Assembly (NCBI GenBank): GCA_949825045.1
Contig: OX463827.1
Span: 2,316,501 to 2,380,500, forward strand
Source of the DNA: Argyresthia goedartella
Taxonomy: Eukaryota > Arthropoda > Insecta > Lepidoptera > Argyresthiidae
Length of the DNA stretch: 64,000 bases
Reading direction: 5' to 3'
A program made the position numbers and the translations under genes. A model generated the notes under the pieces. It saw only the letters and a list, made by a program, of their open reading frames with translations, ran no database searches and was not told the origin of the DNA. Shown one piece after another: positions 12,556 to 24,517 of the stretch. Position 1 is the first letter of the stretch, and each line of letters begins with the position of its first letter.

Positions 12556-13439
12556 CATTACCATTAAAAATAGGTGAATGCGTTATTGATACTCCAATGC
12601 TAGTATTAACAAGGGTGCCTAAAGATTTAATTTTGGGGTTTGATTTTATACAACAGACGCGAGCCAGTTTAATGTGTGAGGGTAATAAGAGGCTAATTAT
12701 ACGAAGCGCCGGGCGGATGTGTGAAATACCATTAGGTACTGGTCCTAATCAGGATTCTTGCTGTTGTACAATGGAAGTACAGAACCAAGATACCAGTAGA
12801 AATATGATAGAGGAATATGTGAATAATTCATCAATACCTGTTGAACACAAAACAAAGTTATTGCCGGTGTTAAATAAACATGCAGAGTTGTTTAGCGATA
12901 GGGTAGGTCGGACAAATAAATATATACATGAGATAAAAATGAGAGATGAAACGCCTTTCGTAAAACGAAGCTATCCCATACCGTTCGCATATCGCGATAA
13001 AGTAACAAAACGATTGAAGGAAATGGAACAGATAGGTATTATTAGCAGGCAATCTACGGATTTCAGCAGTCCATTGACTTGTGCACTAAAGAAATCAGGG
13101 GAGGTCCGTATCCTGCTAGATGCACGACAATTAAACACGGGAATGGTTGGGGAAGTTGAAACTACACCTTTAATGAGTGAGATATTGCAATCGGGACGCC
13201 GAATAAACTACATAGGGGTTATTGATATCAAAGATGCGTATTTTCCTATACCATTATCAGACGAATCTAAACGATACACGGGTTTTGTATATCAAGGCAG
13301 AAGTTATGCTTACAACGTTTTACCTCAGGGGTTGAAAACCAGTGTGGGTTCATTTTCGAGGGCGATGGAATTAATTTTAGGGCCAGAGGTTAGGTCATAT
13401 TGTTTAAATTTTGTTGACGATTTGGCGATTTTAACTGAG
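12556..13439 (+). pseudogene. Gypsy-1 protease end and reverse transcriptase 5' half
   Basis: This is a Ty3/gypsy pol fragment. The C-terminal protease region (VPKDLILGFDFIQQT) leads into reverse transcriptase with RILLDARQLN, VIDIKDAYF, LPQGLKTS and the catalytic box NFVDDLAILTE. It is interrupted right after that box by BEL-2 copy B and resumes in phase at 18431 with GDFDQHLSQVDTVL. The upstream part is cut by BEL-2 copy A, with gag and 5' LTR outside the window. Confidence 0.92.
13435..13439. repeat. Target-site duplication CTGAG of BEL-2 copy B (partner at 18426-18430)
   Basis: CTGAG flanks both LTRs of copy B. Removing 13440-18425 plus one CTGAG restores the Gypsy-1 reading frame across the RT active site. 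Confidence 0.93.
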
Positions 13440-13945
13440 TGTTCGATTCAGAATCGATACTCGATCGATGGTTTCGGAACGGCCATTTTGAATTTGACGG
13501 AGCTGTCAACCTAGCAGTTTTGACAACTGAGAGACGAAAAGCCCCCGTAATGTGACGCGTATTGATTGTGGGCATTGAAAATTAAATCGTAAGCCATCTG
13601 GAATTGTATTCGGGCTCCCCTCAGGATTGTCTTATAGCTGAGTGTATTGTGGTTCTCCGAACCAGATAAAGTTCGTATTTACGTTGGAACTGTGCGCGTC
13701 GAAGCTGGCCTGCCAGCCATACCTGGTTGGCTGAAGAACCTGTCTACCAAGAAGAGCCTAGGGTGCACCCAGGCCTTGCAGAGACACAGGAGTTTGACGG
13801 GAACGAAGCACAGACCAGGTCAGATAGAATCTATTTACTTTAGCTCGGTGAAACGCCGACGTTCTTGCTTCTTGGCATCTGATCGCTACGCTACCTCGTA
13901 GCTATGGGCCCCTGCGAGGTCATCGGGTACCGAGAGGCCTGAACA
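13440..13945 (+). repeat. BEL-2 copy B 5' LTR
   Basis: 506 bp, TGTTCGATTC...GCCTGAACA. It is followed after three T residues by TGGTAGCAAGAGCG, a plausible primer-binding site whose tRNA I cannot name. Confidence 0.92.
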
Positions 13946-14527
13946 TTTTGGTAGCAAGAGCGTGGTTTCCTGAGATTTGCAGCCGTCAAGGGCTCCAGGA
14001 ACCCACGATTTGGGACTATCAATCTGTAGGTATAGGCGGTTATTAGCTAACTTGGTTTTGTTCCTGTATCCACATAGATTGGTAGTGTTGTAAGCTATAA
14101 GTCTATTGCTGGTAGTAGACAGACAGATATAACAGTTTTCCCTAAATGACCAGTTGTACTGAGATGTGACTCAGAATAGTAATTACATTACAGGTACATT
14201 GTAGGTGAATTGAAATTTGCATGAAGTACCAGTTACCAGTTAGTCAATCTATTAGTGGTCTAGTAATGCTAATGAATGTTTGGACATTGTTTTCAGTTTA
14301 TAGCAATTTATAACTTGAACTAATATTGACTATCTGTGTGTGTTATATGATATAGGGAAACTAAATTGTTGTTTACAGAATTTGTGTAGATATAAAACTC
14401 GGTTTCTATTGTTTGGGGAAATCAGCATTGTTTAAGTTATAGATTAGGGTTCCCTCGTTTGTGTTGTAGACTGGAGGGTCCAATATAATTGAGTTACTGC
14501 AAATTGTGAGTAAGTATCGTTCCGATC
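13946..14527 (+). other. BEL-2 copy B leader
   Basis: Untranslated leader of about 580 bp between the 5' LTR and gag, with no coding content seen apart from the primer-binding site at its start. Confidence 0.75.
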
Positions 14528-17500
14528 ATGCCGTTGTCTGAAATACAGAAGGGTGTTTCTAAGGAGCTCAGATGGTTTTCCTCCGCACACGGTCTGATAG
14601 ACCGTTTAGATAGGCATGATGTGGTATTGGAGCGGTCTATGGACGTTAAGGAACGTTACAACAGGGTGCTCGAATTGTCCGCGCAGGCGGAAGCAGTTGA
14701 TGGTTGCGCACCTGACAGGCTGTCACGGTTGCTAGGGGATGTCGACCAGTGTATGGAGATGGCAGCCGCTATCACGCAGAGGGCTGCGGACATACGTAGG
14801 CAGCGCGAGTCCAGCCATGGTGGTGACATTGGGGCGCCTCTGCCGCATCAGGGATCGGGGACCAGGTTACCCGTTATAACTATGCCTACTTTTGACGGAG
14901 TGTCCGGTGAATGGATGAGCTTCATCAATCTGTTCGACAGTTTGGTGCACATGCGATCGGACATTACCAAGTCTGTCAAAATGGCTCAGCTGGTGGCAGC
15001 ATTGAGGGGTGAGCCCAGGGAGCTGGTGGCTCATTTGACAGTTACGGAGGGTAACTATGAAACGGCCAGGCAATTGCTGGTCAGACGTTACCACAACAAA
15101 CGGAGGTTGGCCGATGCCCAACTGAACCGTTTGTTTAGTATCCCGGTTGTGAACAAGGTCGGGGCCATACAGACGGAGGTTTTGAACCCGTTGTTGTCCG
15201 TCACCAAGGCCCTAGAGAATCTTGGACTTCCGGTTGGTGAATGGTCGTACCTATTGCTGTACATTGTACTTTCCCGACTACCCGCTGACGTGCAGACTCG
15301 TTTCGAACAGTCTCACGGGAGGTCGGCCGAGGACCTGCCCGCCTTCTCCGACTTGGTCGGATTTTTGGAAGAGGAGGCTCGACGGGCAGAGAATTTGGGG
15401 TTGACGGCCACCCATCCTTCGGAGCCACAGAGAGCTGCCGGGAGCGCTGTGAGTAGGGGCCCTCCGACGAGGAAGGACCGCACCAACCGGCAGTCGTATG
15501 GGACTGTGAGTGCATTGACCCCACATAGTGAGACCTGCCCATGTTGTAGGCAGATTGGCCATGCTGTGGCCAATTGCAATAAGTTCGGGGAACTTAGGGT
15601 TGAGGGACGGCGCCGGATGGCCAAGCAGCGGAGCTGGTGTTTCCTGTGCCTAGGGCCACACATGGCTAGGGACTGCACGCGCACAAAATTGTGCGGATAT
15701 TGTGGTGGGGCCCACAACAATTTGTTGTGCATGAACCGGTCCGGCCAACAGCCACCACAGGGCCGTACCCAGGGTGACACGGCATGGGGCCCTGAGAATT
15801 CGTTTGCGACTCGGAGCGCAACTCAGGGGCCAATGTCCCCACGTGCACAGGGCGGTACTAGGGTGCAGGGCCGCACTCAGGGTCATCACATGGGGGGCCC
15901 TGAGTTTTCGGTTGCGACTCAGCATCCGACTCAGCGGGCAATGGGGCCACAAGCGCGCGGCCACCCAGGGCTGCAGGGCCGCACTCAGGGTCATCACATG
16001 GGGGGCCCTGAGTTTTCGGTTGCGACTCAGCATCCGACTCAGCGGGACATTGGGTATGTTGAGCAGGCCGTAACGGGCGGGTGGCATGGGACACCTTCGA
16101 GCTATGCGGATGCGGCTCGGACGCCGCCTCAGTTGTCGCCCCGCTCGTCGCCTCGTCCTCGTCGGTCGCATGTGATGTCCCCCCCGCTCATGGAGCGGCC
16201 ACGGTTGAATTCACGCCCACAACCCTTCGGGGGGCGTCGTAGGGTGGCAATGGAACCGGCGCGTGGGCCATTTGTACAATGGGACCCTCTGGCGTATAGC
16301 TGCCTACCTGATCGGTTACAGGCACAGTGGAGCCCCGGGGGCCCTCGCTAGGAATTTGCGGCCCAACAATTTGTTGCCCCCCAACCGGAGACGGTGGTGT
16401 TACCGATCGCCTCTGTGCTTGTTTGGGATTTGGCGGGCAACCCAACATACGTTCGCGCCCTATTAGATTCTGGAGCTCAGGGCTGTATTGTATCGAACGA
16501 TTTAGCGAAATGGTTGGGCCTCAATATAAATAATGTATCGCTGCCGAGGAAATTGGTCCCTGCTGGGGATTACAGGGCAACCCTTCACGGGTTTTGTGAT
16601 GCCTTTGAACGAGGGTTTGCGGCAGCGGTTTATTTGCGAACCGTCACCTCCACCGGGTAGGTCGACGTGCGTTTGGTTTTGGCAAAAAGCAAGGTAGCGC
16701 CTATTCGGACAAGGATTACGATTCCAAACCTGGAACTGTCCGGGGCTGCTCTTTTGACCAAACTTTTGAATAACACTCTAACAGTGTTGCGTGGGTCAGT
16801 GGTTTTGGAGGATACGGTGTACGCGTGGACGGACAGCCAGATTGTTTTGTGCTGGCTGAATGCTTCGGTCCATACCTTAGAGGTTTTTGTTGCGAACCGT
16901 GTCTCCCAGATTGTGTCGTCTGAGGTCCCACTGACCTGGAGACATGTACCAGGAGAATTGAACCCGCCTGATTGTGCATCCAGGTGATGTCGGGCTCCTG
17001 AACTCGTTAGACACCATTTGTGGTGGGGACCACCCTGGCTTGCCAGGATAGAATCGGACTGGCCCCACAGCCAAGTAGTAGTATCCACCAAGGCGGTACA
17101 TCTCGAGCTCGTTGCTGATCTCTCGACAGAGGCTTTCATTGCTTGTTTGGATAGGTTTGTTTCTCGAAGGGGACTTCCAACTTTGATCCGCTCTGATAAC
17201 GGCACTAGCTACGTCGGTGCGGAACGATACTTACGAGAGATAGTCAACTTTTTGAATGTAAATAAAGTGGATATTGGAACGGCCCTCTCCCGTCGGGGTA
17301 TACAGTGGACCTTCAGCCCACCGAGTTGCCCCCACTGGGGTGGGATTTTTGAGGCCGTAGTTAAGTCAGCTAAGACGCACTTGGGGCGTATAGTAGGTCA
17401 GACCGCGCTGACTTTTGAGGAGCTCGCGACATTGTTTTGTAAGATCGAGGCCGATCTCAATTCGCGACCGTTGTGTCCGCTCAGCTCGGATCCAAATGAC

Positions 17501-17887
17501 CTGGAGGCTCTGACCCCAGGCCATTTCTTGATAGGACAGCCACTTAACGCGTTGCCCGAGCACCCCTTCGAGGGAGTGAAATTGTATCGGTTGTCAGGGT
17601 ATCAGATGTTGCAGCAGTTTACTCAGAATTTCTGGAAGCGTTGGTCGCTCGAGTATCTGCATATCTTGCAACAGCGCCTTAAGTGGACTGACAAAACCAG
17701 CCCCTCTAGTGTTGGTGACCTCGTTCTGGTTAAGGATGCTAACCTACCGCCACTGCGTTGGCGCAGGGGGCGCATTGTTAACTTGTTCCCTGGCAGGGAC
17801 GGGACCCCCCGGTCTGCAGAGGTTCTAGTAGGAGGCTCGGTACTAAAACGAGCGGTAGCAACGTTGTCTCGGCTGCCCGTAGATTAA
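14528..17887 (+). pseudogene. BEL-2 copy B gag-pol with deleted RT and three stops
   Basis: A single frame begins at ATG 14528 and ends at TAA 17885-17887. It contains a Pao-type gag, CCHC-type knuckles (CPCCRQIGHAVANC, CFLCLGPHMARDC, CGYCGGAHNNLLC) and a Q/P/G-rich repeat section. A protease with LLDSGAQGCIV follows. It then jumps directly into RNase H (LHGFCDAFERGFAAAVYL), so RT is gone. After RHVPGELNPPDCASR it jumps to integrase at STKAVHLELVADLS, losing the zinc-binding domain. The integrase core (SDNGTSYVG) and C-terminal domain (LPPLRWRRGRI) remain. In-frame stops are TAG 16349-16351, TAG 16658-16660 and TGA 16985-16987. Gag may still be made. Confidence 0.92.
15758..16081 (+). repeat. 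Three 108-bp repeats inside BEL-2 gag
   Basis: CAGGGCC starts recur at 15758, 15866 and 15974, exactly 108 bp (36 codons) apart, so the reading frame is kept. Units two and three are almost identical (GRTQGHHMGGPEFSVATQHP); the first is diverged. The segment follows the zinc knuckles and is rich in Q, G and P. Confidence 0.9.
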
Positions 17888-17919
17888 GGGACAGGTGGGT
17901 GCCTGTCCGGGCGGGTGAT

Positions 17920-18425
17920 TGTTCGATTCAGAATCGTTACTCGATCGATGGTTTCGGAACGGCCATTTTGAATTTGACGGAGCTGTCAACCTAGCAGTTT
18001 TGACAACTGAGAGACGAAAAGCCCCCGTAATGTGACGCGTATTGATTGTGGGCATTGAAAATTAAATCGTAAGCCATCTGGAATTGTATTCGGGCTCCCC
18101 TCAGGATTGTCTTATAGCTGAGTGTATTGTGGTTCTCCGAACCAGATAAAGTTCGTATTTACGTTGGAACTGTGCGCGTCGAAGCTGGCCTGCCAGCCAT
18201 ACCTGGTTGGCTGAAGAACCTGTCTACCAAGAAGAGCCTAGGGTGCACCCAGGCCTTGCAGAGAGACAGGAGTTTGACGGGAACGAAGCACAGACCAGGT
18301 CAGATAGAATCTATTTACTTTAGCTCGGTGAAACGCCGACGTTCTTGCTTCTTGGCATCTGATCGCTACGCTACCTCGTAGCTATGGGCCCCTGCGAGGT
18401 CATCGGGTACCGAGAGGCCTGAACA
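17920..18425 (+). repeat. BEL-2 copy B 3' LTR
   Basis: 506 bp, matching 13440-13945 except two observed substitutions. It is preceded by a G-rich tract (GGGCGGGTGAT) and by the small inverted repeat ACAGGTGGGTGCCTGT. Confidence 0.92.
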
Positions 18426-19740
18426 CTGAGGGTGACTTCGATCAGCATTTGTCTCAAGTGGACACGGTTCTGAGTAAATTGAAAGACGCGGGCTTCACAT
18501 GCAAACTAAAAAAATGCGAGTTCGCACAAAAAAAGGTCAAATTATTGGGGCATATTTTGTCTACACAAGGTTTGCAAATGGACCCGGACAAAATTGAAAC
18601 ACTTAAATTATATCCGTCACCCAGAACTGTCAGGCAATTGAGGGCGTTTTTGGGGTTCATAAATTACTTTAGGAGGTTTATAAAAAATTTTGGAACGTTA
18701 ACACAGCCCTTGTACAATTTATTACGGTCTGGAGTCAAGTTCGTCTGGAGTGCGCAGGTGCGAAGTGCTTTTGACGAGATAAAAAACCAATTCTTAGAAA
18801 GTATAATTTTGAGTCAGCCATTGGCGGGAAAAACATATTATGTTCAATGTGACGCCAGCGCTATAGGAATTGGGGGCTATGTTTATCAATTAGATGATTC
18901 GGGCCAGGAACGAATTATAGGGTTCTGTTCGCAGGCATTTAAGGGAGCTCAGACTAGATGGGCTGTCAGTGAACAGGAAATGTATGCAGTTATATACACT
19001 TTAAAGCAATTTGAGATATATTTGCGGGGAGAAAAAGTTATTATTAGAACTGATCATAAAAGTTTGACGTTCATTAAGTCGTGGACTTTATTGGGGATTT
19101 CATAGGGAAATACCTATCGAAACTATAATTACGGACTCAGGACCACAGTTCATATCGAAAGTTTGGGAATTTGGTCTCAAACAGCTGGGGATTCGGGTCA
19201 CTCATACGTCGGTGTATTGTCCAAATTCTAATAGCGTAGAAAGAGTGAATCGCGAGCTAGGTCGGCTAATTAGAACTTATTGCGGCGGAAGTAATCGTAG
19301 TTGGGTCGACGTGTTACCGGACATTCAAAATTGCTACAATAATATCAAACACACAAGCACAGGCTTTGCGCCTAATGAGTTAGCGTTAGGTAGGCGGGAA
19401 CCGTTAACTATTGACAAGGAATTAGGCGATGAATGGTTATTAGGTCATAGTGTGCGAGATACGGAACAGGTGCGGAATGTAGCGATAGAAAACTCTAAAA
19501 GTTCTAGTGAACGACGTAAGCGACAGGCAGACAAACGGCGTAAGTTAGAAGTCTATCGCATAAAGAACATAAAATCATGCGGAAATTTTCATTGTTGTAT
19601 AAAGAGCCTTATGTTATTTCGGCAGTGGTATATCCGAACTGTTATACTTTAGTAGATCCGGGTTCAAATGAGATATTGGGTAACTTCAATACTATAAATA
19701 TAGCCAGGTATTATGTGAGGACGAATAAGGGCGTAAATAA
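18426..19740 (+). pseudogene. Gypsy-1 RT 3' half, RNase H and deleted integrase
   Basis: The RT thumb resumes at 18431 (GDFDQHLSQVDTVL), followed by an RNase H with YVQCDASAIGIGG and IIRTDHKSLTFIKSW. Shortly before the stop near 19105 the sequence jumps into integrase in another frame: IITDSGPQFISK, then NSVERVNRELGR at 19238-19273. The zinc finger and first catalytic aspartate are therefore deleted. A further frameshift near 19570 puts the integrase C-terminus (YKEPYVISAVVYPN to the TAA at 19738-19740) in a third frame. The copy is non-functional. Confidence 0.9.
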
Positions 19741-20116
19741 ATAAGATAGTGTATAAAAGTTATATAATTAAGCTGTAAGCTGTAAATTTGAGTAACTACT
19801 TTGTAGATTTAAGGATCTTGCATGGTTTAGAAACAAAAACAAAAAAAAATGTATATATATAGTAATACGAATTAGGATAAGTTGCGGGTAAGCGAGGTTG
19901 TATAGTTAGATAGATAAAAAGATAAGACAGGAGAGAGCTCAATCGAGTTGTGTAAATATTATATACATAATTGACAGATTCATCGGTCTGTGTACATGAT
20001 TTGAGATGTCCGTACATATAGAGTAGATATGGACAAAGCATGGGTAGCATAGTGGTAATGAGATCCTTGCGCCATGTTAACTGAGATAAACAGTGTCTCA
20101 AGGTCTGGGAGGGGGC
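19741..20116 (+). other. Gypsy-1 3' untranslated region with polypurine tract
   Basis: AT-rich non-coding sequence ending in GGGAGGGGGC just before a TG start. No env-like ORF was found. Confidence 0.65.
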
Positions 20117-20869
20117 TGTAATGGTACCCGAGAGTCGGTACATTTAATACTTCATTTCGCGTGATAGAGGGCTAGCCCATCGCCGCGCTGTTTTGAATAC
20201 GAGAATCGGTTCATATAACGTTTGGGTTTTTGCGTAGTTCCGGGTAATTTAGGAAAAAAAAACAGAGCCGACGCGTGGGATGGTTCGAGGAAGGTTACAG
20301 GTCAGGTTTTTTTTGTCGCATTCCTGCGAGATGTGTAGGGATCAGAGCCGATTTGGCTGCGCGCTGAATAAAATATGAATAACTTAATAATGGAAGGTTA
20401 TTATGGAACGATACGGAGAAAGCTATTATGTTGATTGCAAATATACAATTGCGTTTGGTTGGTATGAGATGGAGAGTTTGAGACGACTTGTATGAATAGC
20501 ATTCTAGTGGTCTTTGCTTCGCGCGCTAGCGGTCGGGAAGGCTTAATTAATCGCAACAAGCTTATATGGTCAGCGATCAACAGATTTTGTGTATCGGCCA
20601 TACCGAATGACTTGAGTGATAACCTACGGTTGATCATAGTGAATATGCGTATACACAATTTGTAGAACGGCGGTTCTGCATGGCATGGTTGAAATTAGAC
20701 CCTGTGTAGTTAGTGATAAGAAGCTTCGCTTGGGCAGTGCGTGTTCGCAAAGGACGCCATTTTTTTCTTTCAGACATGTGTTGTGTATAAATACGATTGC
20801 GGGGGAAGGGAGAGCATTCAGTCTCAGCGTCTAGCTACTGTGACAGTCGCCTTTCACGAGTTCTAAACA
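20117..20869 (+). repeat. Gypsy-1 3' LTR
   Basis: It starts TGTAATGGTACCCG after the polypurine tract and ends TTCTAAACA exactly where a reversed gypsy coding fragment begins, giving about 753 bp. The partner LTR is outside the window, so the ends rest on the tract, the TG...CA ends and the abrupt junction. Confidence 0.7.
20786..20822 (+). promoter_or_regulatory. Gypsy-1 LTR core promoter (TATA and initiator)
   Basis: TATAAATA lies at 20786-20793, and TCAGT, the arthropod initiator consensus, at 20818-20822 about 30 bp downstream. This spacing marks the probable start of element transcription. Confidence 0.6.
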
Positions 20870-21449
20870 GTTTTGGTCTGCCGTGTTACGTCAATCATAC
20901 CTCCAGGTCCCGCTATTTGCCTGCTTAGCGTGTCGGCAATTTGATTATCAGTCCCTCGCACAAATTCTATGTTATAATCGAATTGCTCTAAAAACATAAC
21001 CCACCTAGTTACGCGTGCCCCCAATAAAGTCCACGACTTAATGAACGTCAAACTTTTATGATCAGTTCTAATAATAACTTTTTCTCCCCGCAAATATATC
21101 TCAAATCGCTTTAAAGTGTATATAACTGCATACATTTCCTGTTCACTGACAGCCCATCTAGTCTGAGCTCCCTTAAATGCCTGCGAACAGAACCCTATAA
21201 TTCGTTCCTGGCCCGAATCATCTAATTGATAAACATAGCCCCCAATTCCTATAGCGCTGGCGTCACATTGAACATAATATGTTTTTCCCGCCAATGGCTG
21301 ACTCAAAATAATACTTTCTAAGAATTGGTTTTTTATCTCGTCAAAAGCACTTCGCACCTGCGCACTCCAGACGAACTTGACTCCAGACCGTAATAAATTG
21401 TACAAGGGCTGTGTTAACGTTCCAAAATTTTTTATAAACCTCCTAAAGT
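20870..21449 (-). pseudogene. Gypsy-1 family RNase H fragment, reversed copy
   Basis: Minus-strand coding nearly identical to 18700-19095. It includes YVQCDASAIGIGG, IIRTDHKSLTFIKSW and then the RNase H end, which the plus copy has lost (DTLSRQIAGPGGMID). Homology stops abruptly at about 21449 and, on the other side, at the LTR junction 20869/20870. The simplest reading is that Gypsy-1 inserted into another copy of its own family. Confidence 0.88.
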
Positions 21450-23712
21450 AAATATCAACCTACCCCAAATTCCAAAACTATCCTTGGGTCGTTAGATAAG
21501 AACTTTTAGGTAATTTATCTGAGTCTGAGTCTGGGCTTGGAGCGACCCTAAATTCCTTTTTCCTTCACCATAGGGTTCCTGGATTGGCTCTTAGGTTATT
21601 CGCGGGCTAATCCTCTCCTCATTCCTTTCGAGTAACGAGTTTTGAAATTCCCACACACACAGTCATTAAACATACAAGCACATTCAAATCAAACTCAACC
21701 ATTTTCGAGTGGTGTCGATAATGGACGTGGTATAACACTAGGTTTTGAGATTAGGCTAGACAGGAGTTTAGTTGCGGCTAAACCTAGGTTGGCAGGGCAT
21801 AGGGAGACTGTTTGATCGATGAGGTTCCGCGGATGGAAATAACAAATTCAGAACAAAGTTAAACCGGTGTCAACACAGATAACCTATCCTGTTGATATTT
21901 TGACATTTGTGTGTTGTCGGGGACGCGCGAAGAGATCAATTAACAGTCTAAAGTTCATTGTTTAGGACCGGGTAGGTGGTTTTGCGTTGCCTTGGGTCAG
22001 GTTGGATTCAAGTTGCATCTTCAAATTAAATGTAAATTTCGCTGGAGGTCTAATGTGTAGGCTGAGTCAATATATATGATTAGGCTCAGTCGAGGACGTG
22101 CTGTGGCTAGTGGAATTCATTGTTCGGAATTTACCGAAGTATGCATTTCGCTATGGTGTGGGTTAGATCTCCTAAAGCGCTAATGACTACGTTTCGATAA
22201 CATCCAGCTCAAATTGCGCAGAGTTGAAGGTTTCAAAACGTTACGGACCTTTTGAGGTAACCGCTAGTTTAGAAACCATTTCGGAAAATCAAATCGCAAT
22301 TGTGTAAACCGGTCTTTTCGGATCGTTATTGCCGTGAACTAATTATATAATTGGAACCACCACAAGCCGCTACTAGCGAGCACATGAAATATCATTGAGT
22401 ACTCACGTCGTAAAACTACGACGGATATCTATACGATATCCCAAACAAATATTACAAATCGTGGTCGACCACTAAAAGAAGTTCCAAGCGCCCATATATA
22501 CAAAAAATAAATGGTACCATCACACATAAATATAACAACGATCGATCCGGCGCAATACACCGCTGACTGATGCGAATTACCGGCTTGCGGACATATATGC
22601 TTTCTCTGTCTAAATTGAAACTCTAAATTCCTGAACCAATCTTCCGCTCAACTATTGTACGCCTAACGAACTTCTCAACGAACGAGAAATTCGAACTTAT
22701 CATCTTCTCAATCATCTTATCAACTTACAAATCTTACAGCTGAATCGGGACATCTCTTTTTGGGGTAGATAGAATAGACGATCATAGCTACTGATAGCGG
22801 TGGCTCGACCTTAGCCTTTGTGGCGTTACATTGTTAGCTATAATCTAAAGCGTATTACTGTTACTGTTTTGTTGTGTGATTCGTCTGTTGAACCCATTTG
22901 AGGTGATAAAAGGCATACCTTCTCATTCTTCATAGATACGAATACCCTGCGCATTTAGGTTCGAACACGTGTCCCACTTTGAGGCTTTACTGATTGGAGT
23001 TAAAGACGAAAAGTGGAACATCACGACTTTGTTAGTACGTTTCGTCTCGTTTTACGAAGATATCATTTTGTTTTCAGTTAATTTGTTTTGCTATGTGAAA
23101 AGGGTACAGATATTGTTTTCAAAGAAATTAACAAACCAAATCAAGTTCTTTATTATACTGTAGAGAAGGGATGACCAACTCAGTGAACCCTGTGATTCAC
23201 TAACAAGGGCTGTATTATGAAATTTCACTTAGCTAATTTGTAAATTACAATATAATGAACACGGCCTCAAAATTTCACAATTATATCAAGCATGAGAGGG
23301 GGCGCAGGCCGCCCCGAAATTTTACGTTACTTATTTACTAAGAAGACATGTTTTGATATGTGAAGCGGCGATTTTAAAAGTACATAGTGTTATATGTTTT
23401 ATGATGTTAAGGGAACGTTTGGGTTTGGGTCAGACTCGCAGTTGACCGTTTTTTTGTTGCCTGCTGTAGAGTATTAGAAATATTTAAAAATATGCTTAGT
23501 GTAGGTACATAAACACTGTCCTGTATTTGTAGTAGATTCATGATAAGAATGACCTAACTCTAGACTCTATGATGATCTGATATGTATAAATCTATCTGCC
23601 AGTTGGCGTAGGGATTTATGATCTTTTGCCTCCTTCAAACTACGTTCACTGCATAATATCCTTGTGCGCTCAAAACCCCCCGATTACCAGCCCAACCCTG
23701 CTCCCCGCGCAG
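21450..23712. other. Unassigned intronic sequence
   Basis: About 2.3 kb without a recognisable coding region. Part may be the decayed 5' portion of the reversed gypsy copy. It ends in a good 3' splice site (CTCCCCGCGCAG) before the CYHR1 exon. Confidence 0.5.
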
Positions 23713-23924
23713 ACTGACCGGCTGCCGCTACGCCTGCATCGGCTGCCCCTGGCGCGGGCCGCACCACGAAGCCCTGTCCCACGAGGGCTCCTGCGCGCAC
23801 CCCGCTCAAACCGCCGCGGAGGTGGTGGACGGGCTGGCGGAGCGGGAGCGGCAGGCCAGGGAGGAGAACAAGGTGTGCAACCAGGTGCTGGAGCTGCTCA
23901 ATTATGAGAAGATCACCTTCAATG
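23713..23924 (+). CDS. CYHR1: CYHR1/ZTRAF1-like gene, internal exon (zinc-binding, TRAF-type)
   Basis: The exon lies between a 3' splice site ending at 23712 and a GTAAGT donor at 23925. It starts in phase 2 and reads LTGCRYACIGCPWRGPHH, matching the CxxxxxGCPWxGP signature of cysteine/histidine-rich protein 1. A predicted helical, charged segment (EVVDGLAERERQAREENK) and LELLNYEKITFN follow. The family is a small RING plus TRAF-like zinc protein. The RING-containing 5' exons are not in the window, so the upstream intron exceeds 23 kb. Base composition is GC-rich compared with the surrounding transposon sequence, as expected for an old host exon. Identity rests on remembered family sequence, not on a search. 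Confidence 0.85.
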
Positions 23925-24517
23925 GTAAGTTGTGCTCATACACGTGGTGCTCCTTGGAGATACAGTGATATATAAAAGGAATACGAATGTAAACGAAATT
24001 GAGAGCGTTATTTACTTCCACATAAGAAAGAAAAAAAGAGAGGGCAAACAATGTCCTCGAATGAAACTAAAATAACGTAGCGCCAAACCACATAAAAATT
24101 GTTTAAAAATAAACTACGCTATTTTGTCAAAAAGATTTTCAAGGAGAGTTTCCAAATATATAATATCTACATTTTTAATGTAATTCCGCAATGAAATTAT
24201 TTAGGATTTGAGAAACACAGGAAAAAGTGAAACAATTTAGAGGCATTTTCGTAAATAAATTATATCTAGTAAAATCAACCAATCGCGTTTTCCTTCAATG
24301 AGAATTTAATCAAATACTCAATAAACGATTAAAAAATATTTAGGTAGATGATGATAGGTATATGGTCAATTCTAATATCAGTGGCACAATGCCATTTAAA
24401 TACGAAATCGAATCACATCGCAAGAAAAGAGAGCTCGTGTAAAATAATCGTGTATTTCCGACATCTATGAATTTAAATCGCTTTTGATATTTGACCAATC
24501 ACAACAACTTTCTTTCA
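23925..24517 (+). other. CYHR1 intron, left part
   Basis: AT-rich intronic sequence after the GTAAGT donor. No features recognised until the LINE fragment at 24518. Confidence 0.6.

Larger units (their letters stand above)
13440..18425 (+). mobile_element. BEL-2 copy B, internally deleted BEL/Pao element
   Basis: 4986 bp with 506-bp LTRs (13440-13945 and 17920-18425) and a 5-bp target duplication. Only two LTR differences were noted. Reverse transcriptase is missing and part of integrase is deleted, so the copy must have been mobilised by another element's enzymes or deleted after insertion. Confidence 0.94.

Noticed and set aside
15201..16171. Minus-strand ORFs up to 173 codons in BEL-2 gag
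   Set aside because: They are shadows of the GC-rich gag and its 108-bp repeats.
23626..23907. 93-codon plus-strand ORF over the CYHR1 exon
   Set aside because: It is an alternative frame of the GC-rich exon; the frame with GCPW and correct splice phases is the real one.
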